Assembly (NCBI RefSeq): GCF_014524565.1
Contig: NZ_CP060139.1
Location: 372,001-436,000 of the forward strand
Reading direction: 5' to 3'
Length of the DNA: 64,000 bases
Source: Croceimicrobium hydrocarbonivorans
GTDB lineage: Bacteria; Bacteroidota; Bacteroidia; Flavobacteriales; Schleiferiaceae
Below the pieces are notes generated by a model. It made no database searches. It worked only from the letters and a program-made list of their open reading frames with translations, and was not told the origin of the DNA. Shown piece by piece: positions 44,719-53,544 of the stretch. A program made the translations under genes and the position numbers. How positions within the stretch are numbered: the first letter of the stretch is position 1; each line of letters begins with the position of its first letter.

Positions 44719-46583
44719 TGGCAGATATCATCAGGCTTCTGCCCGATAATGTAGCCAACCAAATTGCCGCTGGTGAAGTGGTGCAGCGCCCTGCATCAGT
44801 GGTTAAAGAGCTGCTCGAAAACAGTGTCGATGCCGATGCCTCGGAAGTGCATTTGGTCGTTAGCGAAAGTGGAAAAACCCTAATCCAGGTAAGTGATAAT
44901 GGAAAGGGAATGAGCGAAACCGATGCCCGGATGGCCTTGGAGCGTCATGCCACTTCCAAGATTCAAAAAGCGGAAGATATCTTCAGCATCCTTACCAAAG
45001 GCTTTCGTGGTGAGGCCCTCGCTTCCATTGCGGCGGTGGCCAAATTAAATATGCGCACTCGCTTAAGAGGTAGTGAGCTAGGCACTGAACTTAAAGTAGC
45101 TGCCAACGAAATTGAATCTCAGGAGTTTTGCCAATGCCCGGAAGGGACCACCATTAAGGTGCAAAACCTCTTTTATAATATTCCTGCACGACGGAATTTC
45201 CTTAAATCCAATCAAGTAGAATTACGTCATATAATTGATGAATTCGAAAGAGTGGCCATGGCCCACCCTGAAGTGGCCTTCAGCTTTGAGCATAATAATT
45301 CGGAGCTCTTTCATTTAGAGCCCAGTACCCTGCGCCAAAGGATTGTAAACATCTTTGGTAAGCGTTACAATGAAAAGCTGGTGCCCGTAAGTGAGGATAC
45401 CGAATTAGTAAAACTAGAAGGCTTTGTAGGTAAACCCGAATTTGCCAAGAAAAGTCGGGGTGAGCAATTCTTCTTTGTAAATCATCGCTATATCCGAAAT
45501 CCTTATCTCCATAAGGCAGTGCAAAAGGCCTTTGAAGGATTATTGCTAGATGACAGCCATCCTAGCTACTTCCTTTTTATGGAGCTGGATCCGGCCCGCA
45601 TTGATGTAAATATTCACCCCACGAAAACGGAAATTAAGTTTGAGGATGAAAGGGTGATTCACAGTATTATTCGCACGGCGGTAAAACATTCCTTAGGTCA
45701 GTATAATATTGCTCCAAGCCTCGACTTTGAGCATGATCAGCAATATGCCCCTCCTCCCCCGACGCATAAAAATGTGGAGGCTCCGGGTATTTATATCGAC
45801 CCTAATTTCAATCCTTTCGATAAAAAGCCGGATAGCTCAGCCCGTTCTGGATCAAGTGCTTTAAGTTCCAACTCTGGTTCCAGCTCTTTTGGAGGAAGTG
45901 GATACAGCAATCCTCGGCCTACCTCCCGAGAGAGTCAGCAGTGGGAATCCTTGTTGAGCCAAATTCCGGAAATTCCGGAAGAAGCAGAACAAAGTGAACT
46001 GATTCCAGCAGAAGGTCTAAATAAGGTTGCCTATATTCAGGTAGGTAGAAAATACCTTTTAAAGGCTCATGGAGAAGGATTAATGCTCATCCATCAGGCC
46101 AGAGCCCACCAAAGAATCATCTTCGAGAAAATGATGGCTTCCTTGGCTAATCAGCAGGTAGCGGCCCAGCAATTACTCTTTCCAGTGCAGGTAAGTTTTA
46201 GTGCCGGTGACTTTAGTCAAATTAAAGAGCTTTTACCCACCTTAAGGGAAATGGGTTTTGATTTGGATGAATTTGGGCAGAAGGAACTGATCGTACATGG
46301 TATTCCCCTCTTTTTAGAGAACCCCGATCTGGATCAGATTTTACATCAACTATTAGAGGAAGCAAAAGATTACAATAGCCATAGTAAGGAGGAGCTGCAA
46401 GAAAAAATGGCGGCCGAAATGGCCAAAGTGGCAGCTTTAAAAGTAGGCACCGTTCTTGAACCTCAGGCCATGGCGCATTTGGTTGATGAACTCTTTGGCT
46501 GCTCTTCACCTTATATTAGTCCTGAAGGTCGCCCCACCATCATTAACCTGGCCCTGAACGATTTGGATAAAACATTTACTTAA
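44718..46583 (+). CDS. mutL: DNA mismatch repair protein MutL (without endonuclease motif)
   Basis: The 621-residue protein has the GHKL ATPase motifs (VANQIAAGEVVQRPASVVKELLENS in part, VSDNGKGM, RHATSKI, GFRGEALASIAAV) and the NIPARRNFLKS region. A Ser/Pro-rich linker covers about 350-415 and a C-terminal dimerisation domain follows. Where endonuclease-type MutL has DQHAxxExxxxE this one has HQARAHQRIIFE, and the late CPHGRP becomes SPEGRP. The metal site therefore appears absent. I believe this is normal in flavobacteria. Stop and start overlap with both neighbours by one base. Confidence 0.95.
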   Translation: MADIIRLLPDNVANQIAAGEVVQRPASVVKELLENSVDADASEVHLVVSESGKTLIQVSDNGKGMSETDARMALERHATSKIQKAEDIFSILTKGFRGEALASIAAVAKLNMRTRLRGSELGTELKVAANEIESQEFCQCPEGTTIKVQNLFYNIPARRNFLKSNQVELRHIIDEFERVAMAHPEVAFSFEHNNSELFHLEPSTLRQRIVNIFGKRYNEKLVPVSEDTELVKLEGFVGKPEFAKKSRGEQFFFVNHRYIRNPYLHKAVQKAFEGLLLDDSHPSYFLFMELDPARIDVNIHPTKTEIKFEDERVIHSIIRTAVKHSLGQYNIAPSLDFEHDQQYAPPPPTHKNVEAPGIYIDPNFNPFDKKPDSSARSGSSALSSNSGSSSFGGSGYSNPRPTSRESQQWESLLSQIPEIPEEAEQSELIPAEGLNKVAYIQVGRKYLLKAHGEGLMLIHQARAHQRIIFEKMMASLANQQVAAQQLLFPVQVSFSAGDFSQIKELLPTLREMGFDLDEFGQKELIVHGIPLFLENPDLDQILHQLLEEAKDYNSHSKEELQEKMAAEMAKVAALKVGTVLEPQAMAHLVDELFGCSSPYISPEGRPTIINLALNDLDKTFT

Positions 46584-47320
46584 TGCTGCGTTTTAACCTT
46601 TTGCCAGATGTAATCAAGAATTTGATCATCTTAAATGGCCTTTTTTACTTAGGTACAGTGGTTATAGAAAGTACAACCAACTTTCCTGTAACCAACTATT
46701 TAGCCTTACATTATCCTTTATCTCCCGATTTTCAACCCTTCCAGTTTGTAACCAGTATTTTCATGCATGGTGGTCTTACCCACTTATTCTTCAACATGTT
46801 TGCACTATACATGTTTGGAAGTGCGCTGGAGCAAATTTGGGGTGGACCACGCTTTCTACTTTATTACCTTTTAACCGGGATAGGTGCATCCTTTTTTAAT
46901 TTGGGAGTTGAATATTGGCAGTATACTTCCGCCACCGCCGAACTTTCAAATTCCACAATTGAATTAATCCTCCGCGGAGACATTGATGCTCTTTCCTTAA
47001 TCACAAATGAAAGTATGGCTGATATCTCCAAAGCCTTTGGGGTAATACACGGCTCTACAATTGGCGCTTCTGGAGCGGTCTTCGGAATACTCTTAGCTTT
47101 TGGGATGGTGCTTCCCAATCAGCCTATCTATTTCATTTTCTTCCCCGCTCCCATTAAAGCAAAATATTTGGTGATCGGTTATGGCCTTTTAGAATTAAGC
47201 CGAGGCCTTCAATACAATCCTGCCGATAATATTGCACACTTTGCTCATTTGGGCGGGATGGTAATTGGTTTCCTAATTTTGCAATACTGGAAAAAGAAAA
47301 ACGGTACCTTAATGAGATGA
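46583..47320 (+). CDS. Rhomboid-family intramembrane serine protease (first of two)
   Basis: The 245-residue protein has six membrane helices, with catalytic S163 in GASGAVFG and H222 in FAHLGGMVIGF. The HGGLTHLFFNMFALYMFGSALE segment (about 62-83) is the conserved L1/TM2 region. An insertion rich in Ser/Thr/Glu between TM3 and TM4 (about 115-150) is unusual. It cleaves transmembrane substrates within the inner membrane; targets are unknown. It overlaps both mutL and the second rhomboid gene. Confidence 0.93.
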   Translation: MLRFNLLPDVIKNLIILNGLFYLGTVVIESTTNFPVTNYLALHYPLSPDFQPFQFVTSIFMHGGLTHLFFNMFALYMFGSALEQIWGGPRFLLYYLLTGIGASFFNLGVEYWQYTSATAELSNSTIELILRGDIDALSLITNESMADISKAFGVIHGSTIGASGAVFGILLAFGMVLPNQPIYFIFFPAPIKAKYLVIGYGLLELSRGLQYNPADNIAHFAHLGGMVIGFLILQYWKKKNGTLMR

Positions 47321-48207
47321 ATTCAGCCTGGGATCAAATAAAATATCAATACCGAAGTGGCGGCGCATTAAACCAATTGATCATGATCAATTTAGCGGTA
47401 TTTATCCTCTATTTGATCCTCAATGTTTTAAGCTTCCTATTTCAGATTAATATCTCCGGGCTTTTTATCAGCTTCATGGCCTTGCCCTCTGATTTGGGTA
47501 CCCTCGCCACCCGCCCCTGGACCTTGATCACCTATATGTTCCTGCATCAGGGTTTCTGGCATATCTTCTCTAACCTTATCTGGCTTTACCTCTTTGGTCG
47601 CATCTTTCTCGAATACTTTGGCGGCCGACGATTAATTGCCACCTATTTATTAGGAGGCCTTATTGGTGGTGCTTTTTATGTACTCAGCTACAATATCTTC
47701 CCGGTATTCGCTCAGGCTGTAGCCGAGAGTACCAACCGTGGTGCCTCCGCCGGTGTAATGGCGGTGGTTTTTGGAATTGCCATTTACAATCCTCGTTACC
47801 CCATCCGTATTCTAATCTTAAGTATTCCCTTATGGGGAGTGGCGGCCTTTGCCCTGCTTATGGATCTGATTGCTTTAGGTGAAGGCAATAATGCCGGAGG
47901 ACATTTAGCTCATATTGCCGGTGCGGCCTTTGGTTATTTTATGGCCAAATCCTATGGTAGCGGTCGCGACCTTACCGCTGGTTTATCCAGCCTTTTGGAT
48001 CGACTGGCGAACCTTTTTAAACCCAAACCCAAGCTTCGTAAAGTATACTCTAAAGGAAACAGTAAAAGCACTTCGTCCCCAAAATCTTCCGGGAAACGGG
48101 GTGATGAAGAGAGGCTCAACCATATTTTGGAAAAGATTAACCGAAGTGGTTACGATAGCCTGAGTAAGGACGAAAAAGATCATCTCTTCAAATTCGGAAA
48201 GGATTAA
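47317..48207 (+). CDS. Rhomboid-family intramembrane serine protease (second of two)
   Basis: The 296-residue protein has six membrane helices, candidate S144 in GASAGVMA and H199 in GGHLAHIAGAAFGY. The serine motif is GASAG rather than the usual GxSG, but serine and histidine are both kept, so activity is likely. A basic and serine-rich cytosolic tail (about 220-296, ending in a helical KINRSGYDSLSKDEKDHLFKFG stretch) resembles the C-terminal DUF6576-type tail known from this group. It is coupled to the first rhomboid by ATGA. Confidence 0.92.
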   Translation: MNSAWDQIKYQYRSGGALNQLIMINLAVFILYLILNVLSFLFQINISGLFISFMALPSDLGTLATRPWTLITYMFLHQGFWHIFSNLIWLYLFGRIFLEYFGGRRLIATYLLGGLIGGAFYVLSYNIFPVFAQAVAESTNRGASAGVMAVVFGIAIYNPRYPIRILILSIPLWGVAAFALLMDLIALGEGNNAGGHLAHIAGAAFGYFMAKSYGSGRDLTAGLSSLLDRLANLFKPKPKLRKVYSKGNSKSTSSPKSSGKRGDEERLNHILEKINRSGYDSLSKDEKDHLFKFGKD

Positions 48208-49290
48208 ATGGCTGCAAAACGTAAGAACTTCTTTGACGGATTTCTTTATGTACTCAATACCATCGCAGCCTTTGCGCTGCTTTGCTCCTATCTGAGCAAT
48301 TATATCAGTCCACGAGTTTTCACCTGGTTTTCCTTCTTAGGCCTGGCTTATCCCTATTTATTGGTGGCCAATATTCTCTTTGCCATTTGGTGGGCCCTGC
48401 GCCTAAAAACTAAAATTATTCTTCCCATTGTGGCCATTGCCGTGGGCTACAAACAAATTCCATTGGTTTATCAATTTGGAGGCAGTAAGCAAGTGGTGGC
48501 CTCTGGAGAAGCCTTAAAGGTGATGACCTTTAATGTGCATAATCTCAACCGCTTTCAATGGCTTCCTGAAGAAGACATTCCTCGACGCATTGAGCAATTA
48601 ATAGAAGATGAGCAGCCAGACATTGTGCTGATGCAAGAATACTACCGTCTGGAAAATCCTTTAAATCCGGATATGCCCTATGTTTATTTTGAGTTTCAAG
48701 ATAAGGTGGGGAAAACCGGGCAGGTAATCTATTCTCGTCTTCCCATCCTGGATAAAGGTTTTTATCCCCTCCCGGCTCCCGAAGGCGCTATAGCAAAAGG
48801 CAAGGCCCTCTGGGTGGATGTAGAATGGCAAGGACGCAGATTAAGGGTCTATAACTTGCACCTTTATTCGGTTGGCCTGGCTGGTGATGATTATGAAAAC
48901 CTGGGGCAGCAAAGTGAAGAAAGCAATGAGGAGTTTCAAAAACGCATGTATCGTATCGGCGGAAGCCTAAACCGTGCTTTCGAACGACGCGCCTATCAAG
49001 TTGAGTTTTTAGATTCCGTTTTCCAAGCTCATGAAGGTCCTATAATTGTGGGTGGCGATTTTAATGATCCTCCCAGTTCCTATACTTTCCACAAATTACA
49101 CGAGCATCTTCAAGATTCCTATGTAAGCGCTGGTGAAGGATGGGTGCGCACCTTTAATCGCGGTCCTTTACCCTTTAGAATAGACCATATTTTGTATCGA
49201 GATAAAGATCTGCGCTGCCATTCCTATAAGGTATACCAGCAAAAGCTTAGCGACCATTATCCGGTGGAAGCTGAATTTAGTTGGCGCTAA
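48208..49290 (+). CDS. Membrane-anchored endonuclease/exonuclease/phosphatase-family hydrolase
   Basis: The 360-residue protein starts with two or three membrane helices (about 10-30, 38-60 and 66-82). An EEP domain follows with MTFNVHNLNRFQW, LMQEYYRL, VGGDFNDPPSSYTFH, DHILYRD and LSDHYPVEAEF. The family acts on phosphodiesters or phosphate esters. With the domain behind membrane helices a lipid or envelope substrate is more likely than DNA, but this is inference. Its ATG directly follows the stop of the second rhomboid gene. Confidence 0.88.
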   Translation: MAAKRKNFFDGFLYVLNTIAAFALLCSYLSNYISPRVFTWFSFLGLAYPYLLVANILFAIWWALRLKTKIILPIVAIAVGYKQIPLVYQFGGSKQVVASGEALKVMTFNVHNLNRFQWLPEEDIPRRIEQLIEDEQPDIVLMQEYYRLENPLNPDMPYVYFEFQDKVGKTGQVIYSRLPILDKGFYPLPAPEGAIAKGKALWVDVEWQGRRLRVYNLHLYSVGLAGDDYENLGQQSEESNEEFQKRMYRIGGSLNRAFERRAYQVEFLDSVFQAHEGPIIVGGDFNDPPSSYTFHKLHEHLQDSYVSAGEGWVRTFNRGPLPFRIDHILYRDKDLRCHSYKVYQQKLSDHYPVEAEFSWR

Positions 49291-49348
49291 ATTTAGAATT
49301 AGGAAATTTGGAATGAATTCTGATATTCATTTTGCCTAAACTCAAGCA

Positions 49349-50419
49349 ATGAAATTTCGGTTTACTTTCCTTCTCCTTAGTTTATCATTCCTAGCATTCG
49401 GGCAGAATAATTCCTTTTCGGATCTCTTTCAATCGGTCAATAGTATTTGCTGGGAAACTGAAGCTGAAATTATTAAAGCACAGGCCACCGGTACCTTAAG
49501 CGAAAAACAAAGTGATTCTCTGATCAATCGCTGGGAACTATTCTGCGGTACTACCGAAGCGAGCATTCGCTCCCGATTATTACATGATCTCAAATATCAA
49601 GGCAAACTAGACACCCTTATTCCCTTAGAATATTGGCGGGTTTATTTCAAAAACCTGGAAGGTGATTCCTACCTCAGTTCCGAACTGCAAAAGCATTTGG
49701 AATGGTCTAAAGGCGAGGCCTGGCAATTGCTTTACAGTCGGGAATGGCCCAAATATGAAAGGAAGGTGCTCGAAATATTAGCGGCTGAGGATATGCAGGA
49801 GGTCTATGACCAGATGATGAAAAAGGAATCTTATGAGGATCCTGAATTTGAAAAGCTAAGTCAATTGGTTAAGGATGAGGCACAACCAGAAGACATTAGC
49901 TTTGGACTGGCCTATAACTACTTTTACCTCAATCAAGATTTAAAGGAAAACTTGGGTGCCATGCATGGGGCTTCCCTTTTTATGGATTACCAGACCGAAA
50001 AATTTGGTTTCAGCCTCCAAACCGGATTTGCGGCCAGCGAGCAAAAAGCCTATTTACGCTTTGTGGAAGATGGCAATCAAACGGTAAGTGATCTGGAAAT
50101 CCTCTTCCACATCGAAGCCTATTTGCAATATGCCGTGCTTAACTCACGAAGAAGTCGCTTGCGCTTTGGTGCTGGTTTTGGTTTCAATAGCTTTAGCACC
50201 GACCTTTCCAATTATGATGAAGAGCTGGATCAGGAAAACCCTATTGGCATTGGAAGTTTTTATCCCTCAGTTGGCCTTGATTATTCCAATCGCCTACATG
50301 GCACTCGCCGCATTGGATTAGCAGCTCAATATCATCTTACCGACTATAATGGCAATGATGAACTGCGCAGCGCCCTAGCCGGACATATGCTCGCAGCTAG
50401 CCTTTATTTCAGCTTCTAA
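49349..50419 (+). CDS. Exported protein with helical N-domain and predicted outer-membrane barrel
   Basis: The 356-residue protein has a signal peptide (MKFRFTFLLLSLSFLAFGQ) and a helical region with two cysteines (about 20-180). A strand-rich C-terminal half follows (ISFGLAYNYFYLNQDL, KFGFSLQTGFAAS, RLRFGAGFGFNSF, GLDYSN, AASLYFSF), ending in phenylalanine as outer-membrane barrels do. The layout is the same as that of the protein at 58468-59631. No function is known. Confidence 0.65.
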   Translation: MKFRFTFLLLSLSFLAFGQNNSFSDLFQSVNSICWETEAEIIKAQATGTLSEKQSDSLINRWELFCGTTEASIRSRLLHDLKYQGKLDTLIPLEYWRVYFKNLEGDSYLSSELQKHLEWSKGEAWQLLYSREWPKYERKVLEILAAEDMQEVYDQMMKKESYEDPEFEKLSQLVKDEAQPEDISFGLAYNYFYLNQDLKENLGAMHGASLFMDYQTEKFGFSLQTGFAASEQKAYLRFVEDGNQTVSDLEILFHIEAYLQYAVLNSRRSRLRFGAGFGFNSFSTDLSNYDEELDQENPIGIGSFYPSVGLDYSNRLHGTRRIGLAAQYHLTDYNGNDELRSALAGHMLAASLYFSF

Positions 50420-50421
50420 AA

Positions 50422-50453
50422 TAAAAGCCCCGCAACCAAAAGGCGCGGGGCTC
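50422..50453 (-). terminator. Terminator of the peroxiredoxin gene
   Basis: AGCCCCGC (50426-50433) pairs with GCGGGGCT (50445-50452). On the minus strand the stem is followed by TTTTATTTT. It also lies just after the stop of the convergent + strand gene but lacks a T-run in that direction. Confidence 0.8.
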
Positions 50454-50473
50454 AGAACTTATAAGAATCAATC

Positions 50474-51106
50474 TTAGTTTTTGCTCAAGTAATCAGCTAC
50501 TCCTTCGTGAGTGTCTTTCATACCTTCTTTACCTTCATCCCAGTTAGCAGGACAAACTTCTCCTTTGTCTTCGAAGAATTGTAAAGCTTTAACCATACGC
50601 ATAGCTTCATCTACACTACGGCCTAATGGCATATCATTTACTACTTGATGACGAACGGTACCTTCTTTGTCGATTAAGAACAAACCACGGTATGCAACCA
50701 TTTCGCCTTCGGCTTGCATCTCATCATTCTCATCGTAGTAATAGTTTCCAGCTAATACATCGTAGTTAGCCGAAATAGTTTTGTTGGTATCGGCTACTAC
50801 TGGATAAGTAACTCCTTGGATACCACCGTGATCTTTAGAAAGCTGTAACCAACCCCAGTGAGACTGCTCAGTATCGGTAGAAACGGCAACCACTTCAACA
50901 CCTAATTTTTTGAAATCCTCCAAACGAGCCTGGAAAGCATGTAATTCGGTAGGACAAACAAAGGTGAAGTCTTTAGGATAGAAGAACAAGATTACATAGT
51001 TCTTGCCTTTGTATTGGTCGAGGCTGAAATCTTCGATGATCTCCTCGCCATTGATTACAGCTGCGGCTTTAAAAGATGGGGCTTTCTTGCCTACTAATAC
51101 TCCCAT
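50474..51106 (-). CDS. 2-Cys peroxiredoxin (AhpC/Prx1 type)
   Basis: The 210-residue thiol peroxidase has peroxidatic C51 in FFYPKDFTFVCPTE and resolving C185 in GEVCPANW. The conserved arginine region is present (VADTNKTISANYDV..., RGLFLIDKEGTVRHQVVNDMPLGRSVDE, in part). It reduces hydrogen peroxide and alkyl hydroperoxides in the cytoplasm. It is monocistronic, with its own terminator and a good promoter match upstream. High expression is likely. Confidence 0.96.
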   Translation of the reverse strand: MGVLVGKKAPSFKAAAVINGEEIIEDFSLDQYKGKNYVILFFYPKDFTFVCPTELHAFQARLEDFKKLGVEVVAVSTDTEQSHWGWLQLSKDHGGIQGVTYPVVADTNKTISANYDVLAGNYYYDENDEMQAEGEMVAYRGLFLIDKEGTVRHQVVNDMPLGRSVDEAMRMVKALQFFEDKGEVCPANWDEGKEGMKDTHEGVADYLSKN

Positions 51107-51176
51107 GTTTTGATTTTTAGGTTGTTAGTATATTATATTTATAAAAGCTATTTGAATTTTATTTTGATAGCCAATG

Positions 51177-51208
51177 CAAATGTAGGCTTATCATCCGGCC
51201 TCTTCAAT
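51177..51208 (-). promoter_or_regulatory. Candidate promoter of the peroxiredoxin gene
   Basis: The minus strand reads ATTG (51208-51205), 20 nt, then TACATTTG (51184-51177). This is a near-consensus Bacteroidota promoter, leaving a leader of about 65 nt before the ATG. Confidence 0.6.
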
Positions 51209-51246
51209 CCTGCCTGTTCAATCTTTTCTATGAAGCTTCAGAAATA

Positions 51247-51948
51247 CTAATGTGAAACGGATAACCAGGCAATTCCAAGGGCCAACAAAATTACGCCATA
51301 CTTCAGGAAATTAAAACGATGCGACTGGTTTCCTTCGAAAAGAATCGTGGTACTGATATGTAGGAAAATCCCGAATACATAGGCGGTCATTTCAGCGCTA
51401 TGCTCAGCAAATAAGGGGAAGAAATCGCCGATGATCACCCCCAATGGAGCCATCAAAGCAAAGCTCAGCAACCAAAGTCCTACGATATACCATTTGCCAC
51501 TAAACTCACAGAGCATATTGTAGAGAATTATGCTCACGGGAAGCTTATGTACAATCAGTCCCCAAAAAAGGGCATCCCGACTTAAATCATTCATATGACT
51601 GCCAATGGGAATACTCTCAATTAAGGCATGTAAAAACAAGCCCAGCATTACGCCCATCGGTAAACCTTTATTCTGAAAAAGCTCACTGTGGCTATGCCCA
51701 TGCTCCAGGCCTTTACTCATGCCCTCAAGTAAGAGCTGAGTAAAAAAGCCCGCCATTATCACTAAACCATAATGGTGACTGTGCTCTTCATAAACTTCAG
51801 GTAAAAGGTGAAAAACACCAATTCCTAAGAGATAGGCTCCACTGAATATTAAAAGAAACTTGATAGACAATTTGCTGGATTTACGCAGCCATCGTCCTAA
51901 AAGGGCCCCTAGCAGGACCGTAGACATTAATAAAAGATAAGTCATCAT
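51247..51948 (-). CDS. ZIP-family divalent metal transporter
   Basis: The 233-residue protein has about eight membrane helices. The metal-binding helices are GVFHLLPE (TM2), the histidine-rich loop LEHGHSHSE, FLHALIESIPIG (TM4) and LIVHKLPVSIIL (TM5). ZIP proteins import zinc or iron. It overlaps the downstream end of the methyltransferase gene by 4 bp and is the last gene of a three-gene run. Confidence 0.9.
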   Translation of the reverse strand: MMTYLLLMSTVLLGALLGRWLRKSSKLSIKFLLIFSGAYLLGIGVFHLLPEVYEEHSHHYGLVIMAGFFTQLLLEGMSKGLEHGHSHSELFQNKGLPMGVMLGLFLHALIESIPIGSHMNDLSRDALFWGLIVHKLPVSIILYNMLCEFSGKWYIVGLWLLSFALMAPLGVIIGDFFPLFAEHSAEMTAYVFGIFLHISTTILFEGNQSHRFNFLKYGVILLALGIAWLSVSH

Positions 51949-52688
51949 GCTTGCGCCAGCAATATTAAACGCTCCGATTGTCGGGCTTCAAAGTTCGCCA
52001 AATTATAAGAACCAAAAATATCGAGTATTTGGAGGCCGCTTTCGCGGAAAAGCGCCTGAAACTCTTGTAAAGACAAGGCCCAAACCTCTTCCTTAAAACG
52101 ATGTTTCTTGCCATCCGGCTCCTTTAAAAAGATCTCCTTCACAATTTTACCTCCTTCAATTCTTCTTTCGATCTGAAACTCATGTCCTTCAATATTCCTT
52201 TGCTCGGAGGGAATTAGGTCTTCACAAACCTTTTCCACATTTAAGAAATCGATTAGCAATAAAGCGCCGGGCTTCAAAGCCTGCTTGATCCTTTGCATGG
52301 CTTTCAGGTTCTCTTCCCACTGATCAAAATAACCAAAGCTGGTAAAAAGGTTTAGGATAAGGTCGAAACGCTTAGTTCCTAAATCCTGTCGCATATCGGC
52401 CACCTGAAAATGTAGCTTATCCTCCAGATATTGAGCGGCAAACTCAATATTGGCATCGGCTAAATCTAATCCAGTTACCTCCATTCCCTTTTGATGAATG
52501 TAGCGGGCATGGCGACCTCGGCCACAGGCCAAGTCTAAAATATGCCAATCGCTTTGAGGTTGCAGTCGGCTAAAAAGAATATCAATAAAATCCTGGGCTT
52601 CTTGCTCATCACGATGCTGATACAGCATATGATAAAAGCGGGTATTGAACCACTGTTCATACCAGGAATTTGGTGTTTGCTTGCTCAT
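51945..52688 (-). CDS. Class I SAM-dependent methyltransferase
   Basis: I begin at the ATG at 52688 (MSKQTPNSWYEQWFNTRFYHML). A longer frame would run back into the permease gene. The 247-residue protein has motif I ILDLACGRGRHARYIHQKG with acidic loop GLDLADANI, then FQVADMRQDL and FDLILNLFTSFGYF. The substrate is unknown. It sits 1 bp after the permease stop. Confidence 0.88.
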   Translation of the reverse strand: MSKQTPNSWYEQWFNTRFYHMLYQHRDEQEAQDFIDILFSRLQPQSDWHILDLACGRGRHARYIHQKGMEVTGLDLADANIEFAAQYLEDKLHFQVADMRQDLGTKRFDLILNLFTSFGYFDQWEENLKAMQRIKQALKPGALLLIDFLNVEKVCEDLIPSEQRNIEGHEFQIERRIEGGKIVKEIFLKEPDGKKHRFKEEVWALSLQEFQALFRESGLQILDIFGSYNLANFEARQSERLILLAQA

Positions 52689-52689
52689 T

Positions 52690-53475
52690 TTAAAAGAGAC
52701 TGCGGATAGCGTCCACAATACCCAGCAAAGAAACAGAAGATATTATCAAGATCACAATTAGAGTATAGCGCACAATGGCATTGGCTTTCGGAAGGAATAA
52801 GATATAGCGCGCCCCGATCCAGGCTCCTAAGCCCTGACCTACTGCTAAGAGCAAGCCTGGCACCCACTCTAAATGACCGTTCCATACAAAAACCACGAAG
52901 GCCGGAAGGACAAATAAAAAGGCTAAAACCAGCTTAATAATATTGGCGTCTCTCAAGCTGTAATGCGCAACCAAAACCAAGAGTGATAAGAGCATTATCC
53001 CAATACCCATTTGCAAGAAGCCACCGTAAACCGCTACCGCAAAAATCAAAATCCAGTTCAATACGGTTTTATGTGATTTACTGGTATCGGTGGGCCGAGC
53101 CCATTTTCCGGGCTTATAAACCATTGTCCCCAAAAGCAGGAGCATAATTAAACCGATGATGCGCTTAAGCACTACCGGATCTACATCTACCGCTAAAAAG
53201 GCACCGAGCACCGAGCCAATAACAGCTGGCACTAAAAACCAGGCGCTATCCTTAAAAAGAAAAAGTGTTCGCGGCGAACGACGTAAACTCAGCACCGCCG
53301 TAATGGTTTGAACCAACGCTCCAATCCGATTGGTACCATTGGCCACATTCGCTGGCATCCCACTTAAAATCAGTAAACTCAGGGTAATCGCAGAGCCATT
53401 TCCGGCCAGAGTATTGATAATTCCGGCTAAAAAGCCACCACCAAATAATAGAGGATAGTACCACCACTCATTCAT
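52690..53475 (-). CDS. TauE/SafE-family membrane permease
   Basis: The 261-residue protein has about eight membrane helices in two repeats. The repeats open with FGGGFLAGIINTLAGNGSAI and VYGGFLQMGIGIMLLSLL, the two glycine-rich signature helices. The family exports sulfite or organosulfur anions, or handles other anions. It is the first gene of the run with the methyltransferase and ZIP genes. Confidence 0.9.
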   Translation of the reverse strand: MNEWWYYPLLFGGGFLAGIINTLAGNGSAITLSLLILSGMPANVANGTNRIGALVQTITAVLSLRRSPRTLFLFKDSAWFLVPAVIGSVLGAFLAVDVDPVVLKRIIGLIMLLLLGTMVYKPGKWARPTDTSKSHKTVLNWILIFAVAVYGGFLQMGIGIMLLSLLVLVAHYSLRDANIIKLVLAFLFVLPAFVVFVWNGHLEWVPGLLLAVGQGLGAWIGARYILFLPKANAIVRYTLIVILIISSVSLLGIVDAIRSLF

Positions 53476-53544
53476 GTGGCAAAGGTAGCTTGAGGGAATG
53501 GAAATTTAGGTTTATATAGTTTTACTTAATGATAAGATTGGAGC

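Noticed and set aside
52689-52718. Extended N-terminus for the methyltransferase
   Set aside because: The extra ten codons lie in the end of the permease gene. The internal ATG at 52688 fits the family start and spacing.
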